From positions 62,001 through 126,000 of the forward strand of contig NZ_CVTB01000269.1 of the NCBI RefSeq assembly GCF_001050015.1: DNA of 64,000 bases, written 5' to 3'. Below the pieces are notes generated by a model, which was not told the origin of the DNA, ran no database searches, and saw only the letters and a program-made list of their open reading frames with translations. This document shows positions 33,391-43,073 of the stretch, piece by piece. This DNA comes from Mycolicibacterium malmesburyense (GTDB lineage Bacteria > Actinomycetota > Actinomycetes > Mycobacteriales > Mycobacteriaceae). Within the stretch, counting starts at the first letter, position 1. Each line of letters begins with the position of its first letter. The translations under genes were made by a program, and so were the position numbers.

Positions 33391-36300
33391 ATGGCCGAGA
33401 GCCGCCGCAGCTGCGCCTCCTGCGGGACGACGAACGAAGAGGACGCGCGCTTCTGCGAGGGCTGCGGCGGATCGCTGGCACGGGTCTGCACGACGTGCGG
33501 GTTGGAGGCGAAGCCGACGGCGCGGTTCTGCCGCGGCTGCGGAACGCCGCTGGGAGAGCAGGTAACTCCCGCATCCGATCTTGCGGCCGCGGCCCCGGCA
33601 CGCAAGACGGTGACGGTGATGTTCGCCGATCTGGCCGGATCGACCACCTTCGAGGAACGGGTCGACGCCGAGACGGCCCGCGAGGTCATCGGCGGATACC
33701 ACGACCTGTTGCGGTCGACGGCACAGCGGCACCGCGCGGGCGTCACAAAGTACATCGGAGACGGGTTCATGGCCGTCTGGGGCGTCCCCGAGGTCGGCGC
33801 CGAGGACGCGCTCAGCGCCGTCGACGCCGCGGTCGAGTTGCAGGAGCGCTTCGTCGACCTCGCCGCTCAGGTCGCCACAGCGCATGGAACGGAACTGGCG
33901 CTGCGCGTCGCCGTCAACACCGGTGAGGTCGTCGTCGGGGCGGGCGACGCCGACCTCGTGGGTGACGCCCTGAATGTCGGCGCTCGCCTGGAGGCCGAAT
34001 GTCCGCGCGGCCGTGTGGTGGTCGGCGAGGAGACGTGGCGGGCGACGCGGGGTCGATACGGCTACGAGTCGCTCGGACAGGTACAGGTGAAGGGGCGTCA
34101 GGCGCCCGTCGCGGTGTACCAGTGGCTCGGACGGCGAACGGAAACGTCCGACGCCGTGGCGTTTGTCGGTCGGTCCCAGGAGGTGCAGCGGCTTCACGGC
34201 GTACTCGACGATGCGATCGCGGCGCGCGCGGCGCGACTGGTGACGGTCATCGGCGACCCGGGGGTCGGCAAGAGCCGGCTGGCCGCGGAATTCATGGGGG
34301 CGCAGACGGATGCGTGCGTTCTTCAGGCTCGATGTGCGGTCGAGGGGACGGTGGCGCTCGCACCGATTGTCGAGATGTTACGGGCCCGCGATCTCGAAAT
34401 CGACATTGCGGCCGGGGTCTCCGAGCGGGATCGTCTGCTACGCGACCTCAACGGCCTGGCGACCGGAGTTCCCGGCTCGGTCGAAGAGAATTTCTGGGCA
34501 CTGCGCAGATTCGTCGAGGTGCTGGCGTGGAGCGGGCCCGTCATCTTCGTATTCGACGACATCCAGTGGGCCGACAGCCTGTTGCTCGACTTCATCGAGC
34601 ATCTCGTCGAATGGATCAAAGACGTGCCCGTGCTCGTGCTGGCGTTGGCTCGTCCAGAGCTGCGCGAGTCCCGCCCCGACCTCGTCGCCGCCAGCCGGTG
34701 GGTCACCGACACGATCCATCTCGACGGGCTCGATGCCGCGGCGACCGCGGAACTCGCCGCGAAGGTCCTCGGGGCCACCAACTTGCCGCCCGAGCTGTTG
34801 CATCGCCTGCCCGCATCCACCGGCGGCAATCCCCTGTTCGTCCGGGAGTTCGTCGGAATGCTCGCGCACGACGGCGTTCTCGTGGAGCAACCAACCGGGT
34901 GGCGGCTGACGATCGACGTCGATGCGATCGCCATCCCCCCGACGATCCACGCCCTGCTCGCATCGCGATTGGAACGGCTCGACACCGGCGACCGACGCAT
35001 ACTCGAGATCGCCTCCGTGGTCGGCAGTGACTTCTCCGTCGGGATGGTCCAAGCACTCGCCGGTGGTCGGCCAGATTCAATCAAGTTGGCGCTCAACCGA
35101 CTCCGGCGTCTCGAACTAGCGCAGCCCACAGGCACGTACGTCGGCGACGAAGCCGTATGGCGGTTCCATCACGTGCTGATCCGCGACGTCGCATACCGGC
35201 GACTGTTGAAGTCGGACCGCGCGGAGCTCCATGAGCGGCTGGCCGACTGGATCGGATCAGGCGGCCCCAGCGTGGCATTCGAAGCCGACGAGATGATCGC
35301 CCGACACTTGGAAGCCGCGCACACCTATCGCAGCGAGCTCGGCTTACTCGACGAGCACACGAACGGGTTGGCTTTGAAGGCCGCCCAGCACTACTCGGCG
35401 TCCGCGCGGCGAGCGCTCGACCGCGACGAGTTGGTCTCCGCGGGCACCCAGGCTGCGCGGGGTGCCGCTCTGGCGGCGGCCGACGAGGGTGTACACGCCG
35501 AGCTCCTGCTGACGGGTTGTGAGGCGCTGCTGTCCGCCGGCGACGTCACCTCAGGAGCCGCCCTCGTCGACGCGCTCGAACGCATTGCGGGCGAGAGCCT
35601 GGCGCCGTGGGCGACGTGTTATCGGTGCCAGTTCGGTGTGTACACCGATCCGGAGCGGCTGTTGGAATATGACGCGCGGCTTCAGTGGGCGATCGACGAA
35701 TTCGCCCGTCGCGTCGACGCGGCCGGACTCGCCAAGGCGCACCGCGTACGCGCCAGCGCACGCCTGCGCCTGGGCCGCGTCGGCGACGGTGAAGTGGACC
35801 TCTTCGAGGCGCTGATCGCGGCCCGACGGAGCGGAGACCACCGACAGATCACCGCCGCGTTGGGCGCCGCACCAGGTGCGGCGTTGTGGGGACCGAGTCC
35901 GGTGCCGAAGGCCGGTGGCCGATGTCTGGACGTGGTCCGGATGCAACGAATGACGACGGCCGCGCCGTCACTCGAGGCGACGTCGTTGCGCCATCTGGCG
36001 GTATTGGAGCTCTTGCGAGGACGGCCGGACAAGGCGCGCAAGATGCTCGGCGAGGCTCGCCAGATCGTCGCCGACCTCGGCCTGCGGCACGGGTTGATGG
36101 AGACGGAGCTGTTCGCGGGGATCATCGAATCGATGAGCGGCGATCCCGTCGCCGCCGAGCCACATTTCCGGACGGCCCGCGAAGGGCTGGGCGCGTTGGG
36201 CGTCGGTGCCGACGCCGGCCTGGCCGCTGCCCTGTTGGCGAGATCGGTTCTCGCACAGGGCCGTATCGACGAGGCCGATCGTTACGCGACCGAAAGCGAG

Positions 36301-39300
36301 CGCCTCGCCGGCCACAACCTCAAGACGGCGATCGCATGGCGCGCGGTGCGTGCCGAGATTCTCTCGGCCCAGGGACGCCACGATGAGGCGGTGGTGATGG
36401 CTCGCGACGCGGTAGCCGTCGCCGCCGACACCGACACCGTGCTCGACCACGCCGAGGCCTGTCTGGCGCTGAGCCGTGTGCTGGACCAGGCGGGAGACGC
36501 GAAGGGCGCCAGTTCGGCCCGAGAGGATGCGCGGGCGCTGTACACGGCGAAGGAGGTGTCGATCCCGGTCGGGCTGATCGACGAACCCGACGTCGCTCCT
36601 TCGGACGAACCGGCTCGGGTTGCGTCAGCCTCCGCGGGTGATGGCACCGCCAGCAGGCTCGCGATCGACAATGATTCCTGCCGACTGTTGCCCATGTTCA
36701 TCCGGGCAACCAAGGAACACGACGTCGAGAGCGCCCTCGCTTGGTTCTCGGAGCAATTCGTATACGACGACCGGAGGCGACTCAGCGGCGACCCCGTCGT
36801 CGGCTTGGACGCGATGCGGGCTGCGATGCAGCGTGTATCCGAGCAGTACACGCAGTTCGACTTCCGCGTTCTCGCTGTCCGTGGCCGGCATCTACATCTG
36901 CTGTGGAGCAGGTGGGCGAACGACGACGGGAACGTCGCCACGACGCTGTACGTGAACGAAACCCGCGACGATGGGCGCATCGTCTACCACATCCGCTTCG
37001 ACGAGGATGACTTCGAAAGCGCCTACCGAGAGCTTGATCGCCGCTGGTACGCCACTGAGGCCCAGGCGTTCGCCGAAGTCGGCGCCATCGGAACCGAATA
37101 CGTTGTGGCGCTCATCCGGGGTGACCTGAACCGTGCGTTCAGTGAGCTCAGCTCACCCGACATGTATTTCGAGAACCGTTCTCATCTTGCGTTCCCCGAC
37201 CCGGTTGTGGGCGATGCCAGAACCAGCTTCAGCCATCTCAACGCGATGATGTCAACGCGGACATGGGCATCGGCGGGGTTCTGGCTGACCGATAGTTGCC
37301 TAGTCTGCCGTATCGAGCGGGAGGCGATTGGCGCCGACGACGAACGGTATTCCTGGGCGTGGCTGACCGTGAGCGAGATCAGCGACGGTCTCTTCGTTTC
37401 CAGTTGCCTGTTCGACGTCGAGGACGAGGATGCGGCGTTCGTCTACGCAGAGGAGCGAATAGGGTCGACTAGCAGTCGACTTGCGGTGGCGAACTTGGCG
37501 TCGGGATTCTTTCCGCGAGTCATCCAGGCTCTGCGGTTACATGACGTCGAGGGCGTGGTCGCCACTTACACCGATCATTACGTCTACGACGATCGCCGAC
37601 TCCTCGCTGGCGGCGCCATCGTCGGACGCGAGGCGATGCGGGCGGCGGTAGCCCGAATCTGTTACCAGTACACGCAATTCGACGCTCACGTGTATGCCGT
37701 TCGCGGAGAACACCTCGCCATGGCCCGGAGCAATTGGTTCGATGAAGCCGGCAACGCGGCGCACTATCTGCACGTCGTTGAAGCCGACGACACCGGCCTG
37801 GTCATTTACGACGGTCGCTTCGATGGGGACGATTTCGAAGGCGCCTACCGAGAACTGGAACGCCGCTTCTACGCGGACGAAGGCGCCGCATACGCGAAAG
37901 CCGGGGCGGTGACGACGGAGATCGTAACCGCCTTGAATGAGAGGGATTACGACCGAGTCTTCGGTGAACTCATCGCTTCGAGCTTTCGACTGCAGAATCG
38001 CTCCCATGCGGCGTTTCCAGAACTTTCCGCCAACGAGTTCCGCGGCACGCTCGAAGAACTCGATGCGATAGTCGCTTCGACTCGTGTGTGGATGTCGGCC
38101 GTTGAGTGGTTGTCACCGAGTTGGGTTGTTTTCCGCTTCGCGCGAGAAGCTGTGGGACTGGAGGGCGAGAACTACGAATGGGCGAGCATCCACACCGGCG
38201 AGCTTCGTGACGGTCGACTGACCTCGATATGCCGGTTCGAAATCGACGAGGCAGGCGCATTCGCGTATGCCGAAGAGCGGATTCGGGCCGCCGCCAGCCG
38301 GCTCGCAGTCGTGAACCAAGCCAGCGAAAAGGCCGATGACGCCTGGCGCGCACGACTGGCTGGAGATGTCGAAGGTGCCCTCACCGAGTACTCGACGCGG
38401 TACGCCTACGACGACCGGCGGCAGTTGAGCGGTCACCCGATTTCGGGTCTGACGGAGTTGCGCGCCGCATCGGCTCGTCTCGTCGAGCAGTACCCACACG
38501 CCGAATGGCGCACTCTGGCGGTCCGCGGTGACCGACTCGAGCTCCGATGGAGCCGTTGGTGGGACGACGCCGGAAACGAAACGGCCGGTTTGCATCTTCA
38601 CGAGATCGACGATGAGGGGCGAATCTTCTATCAGGGCCGGTTCGACGAGGCTGATTTCGAGGACGCAACGAGCGAACTCGAACGGAGGTACTACGCCGGC
38701 GAAGGCGCGGCGTTCGCTGAGGGCGGCGCGATCTCCGCTGCGACGTTCGCCGCCCTCAACCGTGGCGACTACGACCAGGTGATTGGGAAACTCACTGCGC
38801 CAGCGATGCGTATCGAGAACCGGTCGCGCTCCGCACTTCCGGACCGCTCTGGCGATGAGCTGCGAACCAGCTGGGGCCACTTGGACGCGATGGTCTCGTC
38901 ATCACGGATTTGGCCTTCAGCGGTTTGCTGGCTTTCACCGCACTGGAGCGTCAGCCGCCTTGAGCGGGAGGCGGTCGGACACGACGGCGAGATGTACACG
39001 TGGGTGTTCCTCCTCGCAGGCGAAATCAGAGACGGCCGCATCACGGCCCTGTGCCAGTTCGACATCGAGGACGAAGATGCGGCGTTTGCGTATGCCGAAG
39101 AGCGGATCCGGGCCGCCACCAGTCGGCTGGCGGTTGAGAACAGGGCCACCGCCTTCGGTGACGCTTACTGGGACGCGTTGCGGAATCACGACATCGATGC
39201 TCTCGTGGCCGCGTACGCGGATGAATTCGTTTATGTCGATCGGCGTCGCCTCAGCGGTGACCCGGTCGTGGGTCGTGACGCCATTCGGGCAGCGATCGAG

Positions 39301-41607
39301 CGGGTTCTTCGTCAGTACACCCGCTTCGATCTTCGCGTGCTTGCTGTGCGCGGTGACTGCTTGTACATGGTCCACAGTCGGTGGTCGGACGAGGCGGGTA
39401 ACGAGACAACACAGTTACATGTAACCGAGATCGACGATCAGGGCTTGTGCATCTACGACTGCCGCTTCGATGGTGACGACTTCGAAGGAGCTTACCGAGA
39501 GCTCGAACAGCGTTACTACGCCGGCGAGGGAGCAGCGTACGCCGAGGAAGGCCGCGTGGGCACCGACTACGTGATCGCGATGAATAGGGGCGATTTCGAC
39601 CGACTATTCGGTGAGCTGACAGCACCCGATATGCGTCTGGAGAACCGCTCTGCCTCGGCATTTTCCGACCGCTCTCGCGCCGAATTCCGCGCCAGCATCG
39701 AACATCTGAGCAACATGGTCGATTCTGCCCGAACCTGGAATTCGGTGATGCGATACCTTTCGCCCAACTGGACCGTTTCACGCCAAGAACGTGAAGCCCT
39801 GGGCCACGACGGCGAACCGTATGCGTGGACGAGGTTGATGGTGTGCCAGATCCGCGACGGCCGAATGCGGTTGGCGTGTGAGTTCGATGTCGACGATGAG
39901 GAGGCGGCGTTCGCTTATGCCGAGGAACGCGTTCAGGCGGCCTCAAGCCGACTGGCTGTCCATAACCGCGCATGTGAAGTAGGGGCTCGAGCCCTCCGAG
40001 CGAGCGAGAACGGGGACGTCGACGCCGTCGTCGCCAGTTACTGTGACCACTTCGTTTATGACGACCATCGGCGCTTGAGCGGCGATCCCGTCATCGATCG
40101 TGTTGGGCTCAGAGCCGCCGTGCGACGAATGTTAGGGCAGTACAACCATTTCGAAGCTCGAACTTTGGCGGTTCGCGGGGAACGCTTGCAACTCGCGCAT
40201 ACCCGGTGGTCTGACGACGCCGGGAACGAGACGTCTTACCTTTTCGTCATCGAGATCGACGCAGACGACCGGATCGCCTTTCATGCTGCCTACGAGGAAG
40301 ACGACTTCCTCATGGCGTACCGCGAACTCGAGAAGCGGTATCTTTCGGGCGAAGGCGCCCAATTCGCCGAAGCAGGCGCCTTGAGTGTCGAGTATGCAAC
40401 CGCGCTGAACAACGGCGAACTGGACCGCGTCTTCGGTGAACTCAGTGCTGATGACTTGCGCATCGACAACCGGTCACGATCGATCTTTCCCGATCGTTCC
40501 GCAGCGGAGCTGCGCGCTACCGTCGAGGACCTCAATGCGATGGTGGCTACGGTACGCCAATGGCATTCGGCGGCATGCTGGTTATCGCCGACGGTCTGCA
40601 TCGGACGCCACGAGCGAGAAGCGTTCGGTCGCGACAGCGAGCGCTACTCGTGGACGCGTCTTCTGGTCTTCCAAGTCCGCAACGGACGAATGGCGTCAAT
40701 GTGCGCGTTCGAGCCCGAGGACGAGGAAGCGGCATTCGCATACGCCGAAGAACTGGTTCAATCTGCGAACAGCCGGCTCGCAATGACCAATCGGGCGACT
40801 CGGACCGTCGAGCGCCTGTGGGCTCTGATGCGGACACGGGACGTCGATGCCGCCGCCGCGCTCGCCGCCGAGTCGTTCGCCTTCGGCGATCACCGCCGCC
40901 TGCCCGGGAACCCGGTCGGAGACACACGCCGGGCACTCGCCCGCATTCTCGAGGACTACACGTCGTTCGACAGCCAAACCCTTGCGGTACGCGGCGAACG
41001 CCTCCATCTCGGCTGGACCCGCTGGTCGAACGACGACGGTTTCGAGGTTCGCTACCTGACTGTCCACGAGGTCGATGACGCCGGACGGATTCTGTATCAC
41101 GGTCGCTTCGACGAGGACGACTTCGAGGGTGCCTACCAAGAACTCACGCGCCGGTATTGCGCAGGCGAAGGCGCCGCGGTCGCCGAGGGCACGGCCCACA
41201 TCGCCGACTACCTGATGGCCATCAACCGTCGGCAGTGGGACCGGGTTTTCGGAGAGATGGCGACCCCCGACATGCACGCCGCCAGCCGTTCGCGATCCGG
41301 CTTCCCTGACCGATCGGTCGCCGACCTGCGCGCGAGCTACGAGGACCTTTGCGCAATGGTCGCCTCGGTCCGTTCGTGGCATTCGGCCGAACACTGGTTG
41401 TCACCGACTGTCGGGGTGAGTCGCCATGAGCGCGAAGCAATAGGCCACGACGGCGAGCGTTACGAGTGGACCCGGCTCATTGTGGGCGAGTTCCGCGATG
41501 GGCTCACCAGGCATCTGTGCGAATTCGACGTCGACGACGAGGACTCCGCCTTCGCGTACGCGGAGGAACTCGTGCGCAGGGCGGGCACTAGTAGCGTGGA
41601 GACATGA
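33391..41607 (+). CDS. Giant adenylate cyclase-AAA ATPase with six NTF2-like double repeats (2738 aa)
   Basis: Domains in order: two zinc ribbons (Cys8/11/22/25 and 33/36/47/50); a class III cyclase domain (about 68-246) with metal Asp80 and Asp124, adenine-site Lys120 and Asp192, and transition-state Asn195 and Arg199 all present; a signal-transduction ATPase of the LAL/AAA type (about 256-640) with Walker A GDPGVGKS (near 287-294) and Walker B VFDDIQWAD (near 388-396); a TPR-like helical region (about 650-1080); then six tandem ~275-residue modules to the C-terminus. The cyclase-ATPase-TPR part resembles the N-terminus of mycobacterial proteins like Rv0386, but the LuxR domain is replaced by the repeat array. 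No signal or membrane segment is seen, so it is probably cytoplasmic. The longer frame from 33145 is a shadow of the kinase gene. Confidence 0.9.
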   Translation: MAESRRSCASCGTTNEEDARFCEGCGGSLARVCTTCGLEAKPTARFCRGCGTPLGEQVTPASDLAAAAPARKTVTVMFADLAGSTTFEERVDAETAREVIGGYHDLLRSTAQRHRAGVTKYIGDGFMAVWGVPEVGAEDALSAVDAAVELQERFVDLAAQVATAHGTELALRVAVNTGEVVVGAGDADLVGDALNVGARLEAECPRGRVVVGEETWRATRGRYGYESLGQVQVKGRQAPVAVYQWLGRRTETSDAVAFVGRSQEVQRLHGVLDDAIAARAARLVTVIGDPGVGKSRLAAEFMGAQTDACVLQARCAVEGTVALAPIVEMLRARDLEIDIAAGVSERDRLLRDLNGLATGVPGSVEENFWALRRFVEVLAWSGPVIFVFDDIQWADSLLLDFIEHLVEWIKDVPVLVLALARPELRESRPDLVAASRWVTDTIHLDGLDAAATAELAAKVLGATNLPPELLHRLPASTGGNPLFVREFVGMLAHDGVLVEQPTGWRLTIDVDAIAIPPTIHALLASRLERLDTGDRRILEIASVVGSDFSVGMVQALAGGRPDSIKLALNRLRRLELAQPTGTYVGDEAVWRFHHVLIRDVAYRRLLKSDRAELHERLADWIGSGGPSVAFEADEMIARHLEAAHTYRSELGLLDEHTNGLALKAAQHYSASARRALDRDELVSAGTQAARGAALAAADEGVHAELLLTGCEALLSAGDVTSGAALVDALERIAGESLAPWATCYRCQFGVYTDPERLLEYDARLQWAIDEFARRVDAAGLAKAHRVRASARLRLGRVGDGEVDLFEALIAARRSGDHRQITAALGAAPGAALWGPSPVPKAGGRCLDVVRMQRMTTAAPSLEATSLRHLAVLELLRGRPDKARKMLGEARQIVADLGLRHGLMETELFAGIIESMSGDPVAAEPHFRTAREGLGALGVGADAGLAAALLARSVLAQGRIDEADRYATESERLAGHNLKTAIAWRAVRAEILSAQGRHDEAVVMARDAVAVAADTDTVLDHAEACLALSRVLDQAGDAKGASSAREDARALYTAKEVSIPVGLIDEPDVAPSDEPARVASASAGDGTASRLAIDNDSCRLLPMFIRATKEHDVESALAWFSEQFVYDDRRRLSGDPVVGLDAMRAAMQRVSEQYTQFDFRVLAVRGRHLHLLWSRWANDDGNVATTLYVNETRDDGRIVYHIRFDEDDFESAYRELDRRWYATEAQAFAEVGAIGTEYVVALIRGDLNRAFSELSSPDMYFENRSHLAFPDPVVGDARTSFSHLNAMMSTRTWASAGFWLTDSCLVCRIEREAIGADDERYSWAWLTVSEISDGLFVSSCLFDVEDEDAAFVYAEERIGSTSSRLAVANLASGFFPRVIQALRLHDVEGVVATYTDHYVYDDRRLLAGGAIVGREAMRAAVARICYQYTQFDAHVYAVRGEHLAMARSNWFDEAGNAAHYLHVVEADDTGLVIYDGRFDGDDFEGAYRELERRFYADEGAAYAKAGAVTTEIVTALNERDYDRVFGELIASSFRLQNRSHAAFPELSANEFRGTLEELDAIVASTRVWMSAVEWLSPSWVVFRFAREAVGLEGENYEWASIHTGELRDGRLTSICRFEIDEAGAFAYAEERIRAAASRLAVVNQASEKADDAWRARLAGDVEGALTEYSTRYAYDDRRQLSGHPISGLTELRAASARLVEQYPHAEWRTLAVRGDRLELRWSRWWDDAGNETAGLHLHEIDDEGRIFYQGRFDEADFEDATSELERRYYAGEGAAFAEGGAISAATFAALNRGDYDQVIGKLTAPAMRIENRSRSALPDRSGDELRTSWGHLDAMVSSSRIWPSAVCWLSPHWSVSRLEREAVGHDGEMYTWVFLLAGEIRDGRITALCQFDIEDEDAAFAYAEERIRAATSRLAVENRATAFGDAYWDALRNHDIDALVAAYADEFVYVDRRRLSGDPVVGRDAIRAAIERVLRQYTRFDLRVLAVRGDCLYMVHSRWSDEAGNETTQLHVTEIDDQGLCIYDCRFDGDDFEGAYRELEQRYYAGEGAAYAEEGRVGTDYVIAMNRGDFDRLFGELTAPDMRLENRSASAFSDRSRAEFRASIEHLSNMVDSARTWNSVMRYLSPNWTVSRQEREALGHDGEPYAWTRLMVCQIRDGRMRLACEFDVDDEEAAFAYAEERVQAASSRLAVHNRACEVGARALRASENGDVDAVVASYCDHFVYDDHRRLSGDPVIDRVGLRAAVRRMLGQYNHFEARTLAVRGERLQLAHTRWSDDAGNETSYLFVIEIDADDRIAFHAAYEEDDFLMAYRELEKRYLSGEGAQFAEAGALSVEYATALNNGELDRVFGELSADDLRIDNRSRSIFPDRSAAELRATVEDLNAMVATVRQWHSAACWLSPTVCIGRHEREAFGRDSERYSWTRLLVFQVRNGRMASMCAFEPEDEEAAFAYAEELVQSANSRLAMTNRATRTVERLWALMRTRDVDAAAALAAESFAFGDHRRLPGNPVGDTRRALARILEDYTSFDSQTLAVRGERLHLGWTRWSNDDGFEVRYLTVHEVDDAGRILYHGRFDEDDFEGAYQELTRRYCAGEGAAVAEGTAHIADYLMAINRRQWDRVFGEMATPDMHAASRSRSGFPDRSVADLRASYEDLCAMVASVRSWHSAEHWLSPTVGVSRHEREAIGHDGERYEWTRLIVGEFRDGLTRHLCEFDVDDEDSAFAYAEELVRRAGTSSVET
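36652..41604 (+). repeat. Six in-frame tandem modules of 822-825 bp inside the cyclase gene
   Basis: Each module starts with the SRLA(V/I/M)xN motif at 36652, 37474, 38296, 39121, 39946 and 40771, spacings of 822, 822, 825, 825 and 825 bp. Each contains the DDRRxLSGxPV-type turn, ITFDExDFExAYRELExRYYA-like region, GDxDRVFGEL, NRS(R)xxFPD and AAFAYAEE(R/L)(I/V). The first half and the second half each look like an NTF2/SnoaL fold, so 12 folds in total. Protein-level similarity is strong; DNA is diverged, so the expansion is not recent. Confidence 0.85.
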
Positions 41608-42017
41608 CCACACCGGCTCCCAAACTGCAGCTGACCGATGACGAGTGGCGCAAGAAGCTGACCCCCGAGGAGTTCCACGTCCTGCGCGAGGCCGGCACCG
41701 AGCGCCCCTTCACCGGCGAGTACACCGACACCAAGACCGAGGGCATCTACGAGTGCCGCGCCTGCGGCGCCGAACTGTTCCGCAGCACCGAGAAGTTCGA
41801 ATCGCATTGCGGCTGGCCGTCGTTCTTCGATCCCGCCGACTCCGACGCCGTCATCCTGCGCACCGACGACTCGCTCGGGATGCACCGTGTCGAGGTGCTC
41901 TGCGCCAACTGCCACAGCCACCTGGGCCACGTCTTCGAGGGCGAGGGCTACCCCACCCCGACCGACCAGCGCTACTGCATCAACTCCATCTCGCTGCGGC
42001 TCAAGCCGACGAGCTGA
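41604..42017 (+). CDS. msrB: Peptide-methionine (R)-S-oxide reductase MsrB
   Basis: The 137-residue repair enzyme reduces R-methionine sulfoxide. It has both zinc-binding CXXC pairs (YECRACGAE and LCANCHSHLGH), the GWPSFFDPADSD segment and the catalytic Cys in QRYCINSISLRL. It corresponds to Rv2674. Its ATG overlaps the cyclase stop (ATGA), so at least part of its translation should depend on the cyclase mRNA. No separate promoter was recognised. Confidence 0.95.
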   Translation: MTTPAPKLQLTDDEWRKKLTPEEFHVLREAGTERPFTGEYTDTKTEGIYECRACGAELFRSTEKFESHCGWPSFFDPADSDAVILRTDDSLGMHRVEVLCANCHSHLGHVFEGEGYPTPTDQRYCINSISLRLKPTS

Positions 42018-42021
42018 TCGC

Positions 42022-42333
42022 CTACGCCGGGTAGACGGCGAACTCGGCGCGGTCCTCGGTGTCGGCGACACACTGGAACAACAACGGCGCCGTCATCGCG
42101 TTACCCGAGTAACACGTAAACGGGCCGATGACCTGATACTTGTCGCCGTTCGGGTTGTACTGCACGGCGTAGTCGGACGCGGTGATGCAGTCGATGTCGC
42201 CGGCCGTGATGTCGATGACCTGGCCGAATCGCGGGGCGCACCGCTCGCTGTCCGGGGCCTGCGCGTAACCGCTGGGCGCGAGCACGACCGCACCAACCAC
42301 AAGGCCGGCCCCGAGCAGTACCTGTGTCTTCAT
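42022..42333 (-). CDS. Small secreted protein of unknown function
   Basis: The 103-residue protein has a signal peptide (MKTQVLLGAGLVVGAVVLAPSGYAQA) and a mature part with four cysteines (ERCAPRF, IDCIT, FTCYS, FQCVA), likely two disulphides. I do not recognise the family; the pattern is similar to other small mycobacterial secreted proteins. Longer frames upstream overlap hemQ and are shadows. It converges on msrB with 4 bp between stops. Confidence 0.75.
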   Translation of the reverse strand: MKTQVLLGAGLVVGAVVLAPSGYAQAPDSERCAPRFGQVIDITAGDIDCITASDYAVQYNPNGDKYQVIGPFTCYSGNAMTAPLLFQCVADTEDRAEFAVYPA

Positions 42334-42373
42334 CGACTCATGATGGACGACGCTGCGCCGCCCCCGAGGCGCT

Positions 42374-43069
42374 TTACGGCAGGTGATCGACCAGCTGTTC
42401 CGCGCTGATCCGCGGACCGGTGAAGAACGGCGTCTCCTCGCGGACATGCCGGCGCGCATCGGTGGCGCGCAGATCCCGCATCAGGTCGACGATGCGGTGC
42501 AGTTCCGGCGCCTCGAACGCCAGGATCCACTCGTAGTCGCCCAGCGCGAACGCCGGGACGGTGTTGGCCCGGACGTCCTTGTAACCCCGCGCCGCCATGC
42601 CGTGTTCGGCGAGCATGCGCCGGCGCTCCTCGTCGGGCAGCAGGTACCAGTCCAGCGACCGCACGAACGGATACACACAGATGTAGTTGCCCGGCTCCTC
42701 ACCCGCCAGGAACGCGGGGATGTGGCTCTTGTTGAACTCGGCCGGACGGTGCAGCGCGACGTTGCTCCACACCGGATTGCTCGCGCGCCCGAGGGCGGTG
42801 GTGCGACGGAAGTCGGCGTAGGTCGCCTGCAGAGCCTCGACGCTGTCGGCGTGCGTCCAGATCATGAAGTCGGCGTCGGCGCGCATTCCCGCGATGTCGT
42901 ACAGGCCGCGCACCACGACGCCGCGCTCCTCCTGCTGTTTGAGGAACGTCGCGGTCTCGTCGGCGATCGCCGCGCGCTCATCCCCCAGTTCCCCCGGCCG
43001 CACGGAGAAGACCGAGAACATCAGGTAGCGCAGAGTGGAGTTGAGGGCGTCGTAGTCGAGCTTGGCCAT
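42374..43069 (-). CDS. hemQ: Coproheme decarboxylase HemQ (chlorite-dismutase-like)
   Basis: The 231-residue protein decarboxylates Fe-coproporphyrin III to haem b, the last step of the coproporphyrin-dependent pathway. It shows [30 protein letters not shown], the FNKSHIPAF region and the conserved [17 protein letters not shown], ending [18 protein letters not shown]. It corresponds to Rv2676c and follows hemY by 4 bp. Confidence 0.94.
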   Translation of the reverse strand: MAKLDYDALNSTLRYLMFSVFSVRPGELGDERAAIADETATFLKQQEERGVVVRGLYDIAGMRADADFMIWTHADSVEALQATYADFRRTTALGRASNPVWSNVALHRPAEFNKSHIPAFLAGEEPGNYICVYPFVRSLDWYLLPDEERRRMLAEHGMAARGYKDVRANTVPAFALGDYEWILAFEAPELHRIVDLMRDLRATDARRHVREETPFFTGPRISAEQLVDHLP

Positions 43070-43073
43070 GGCT

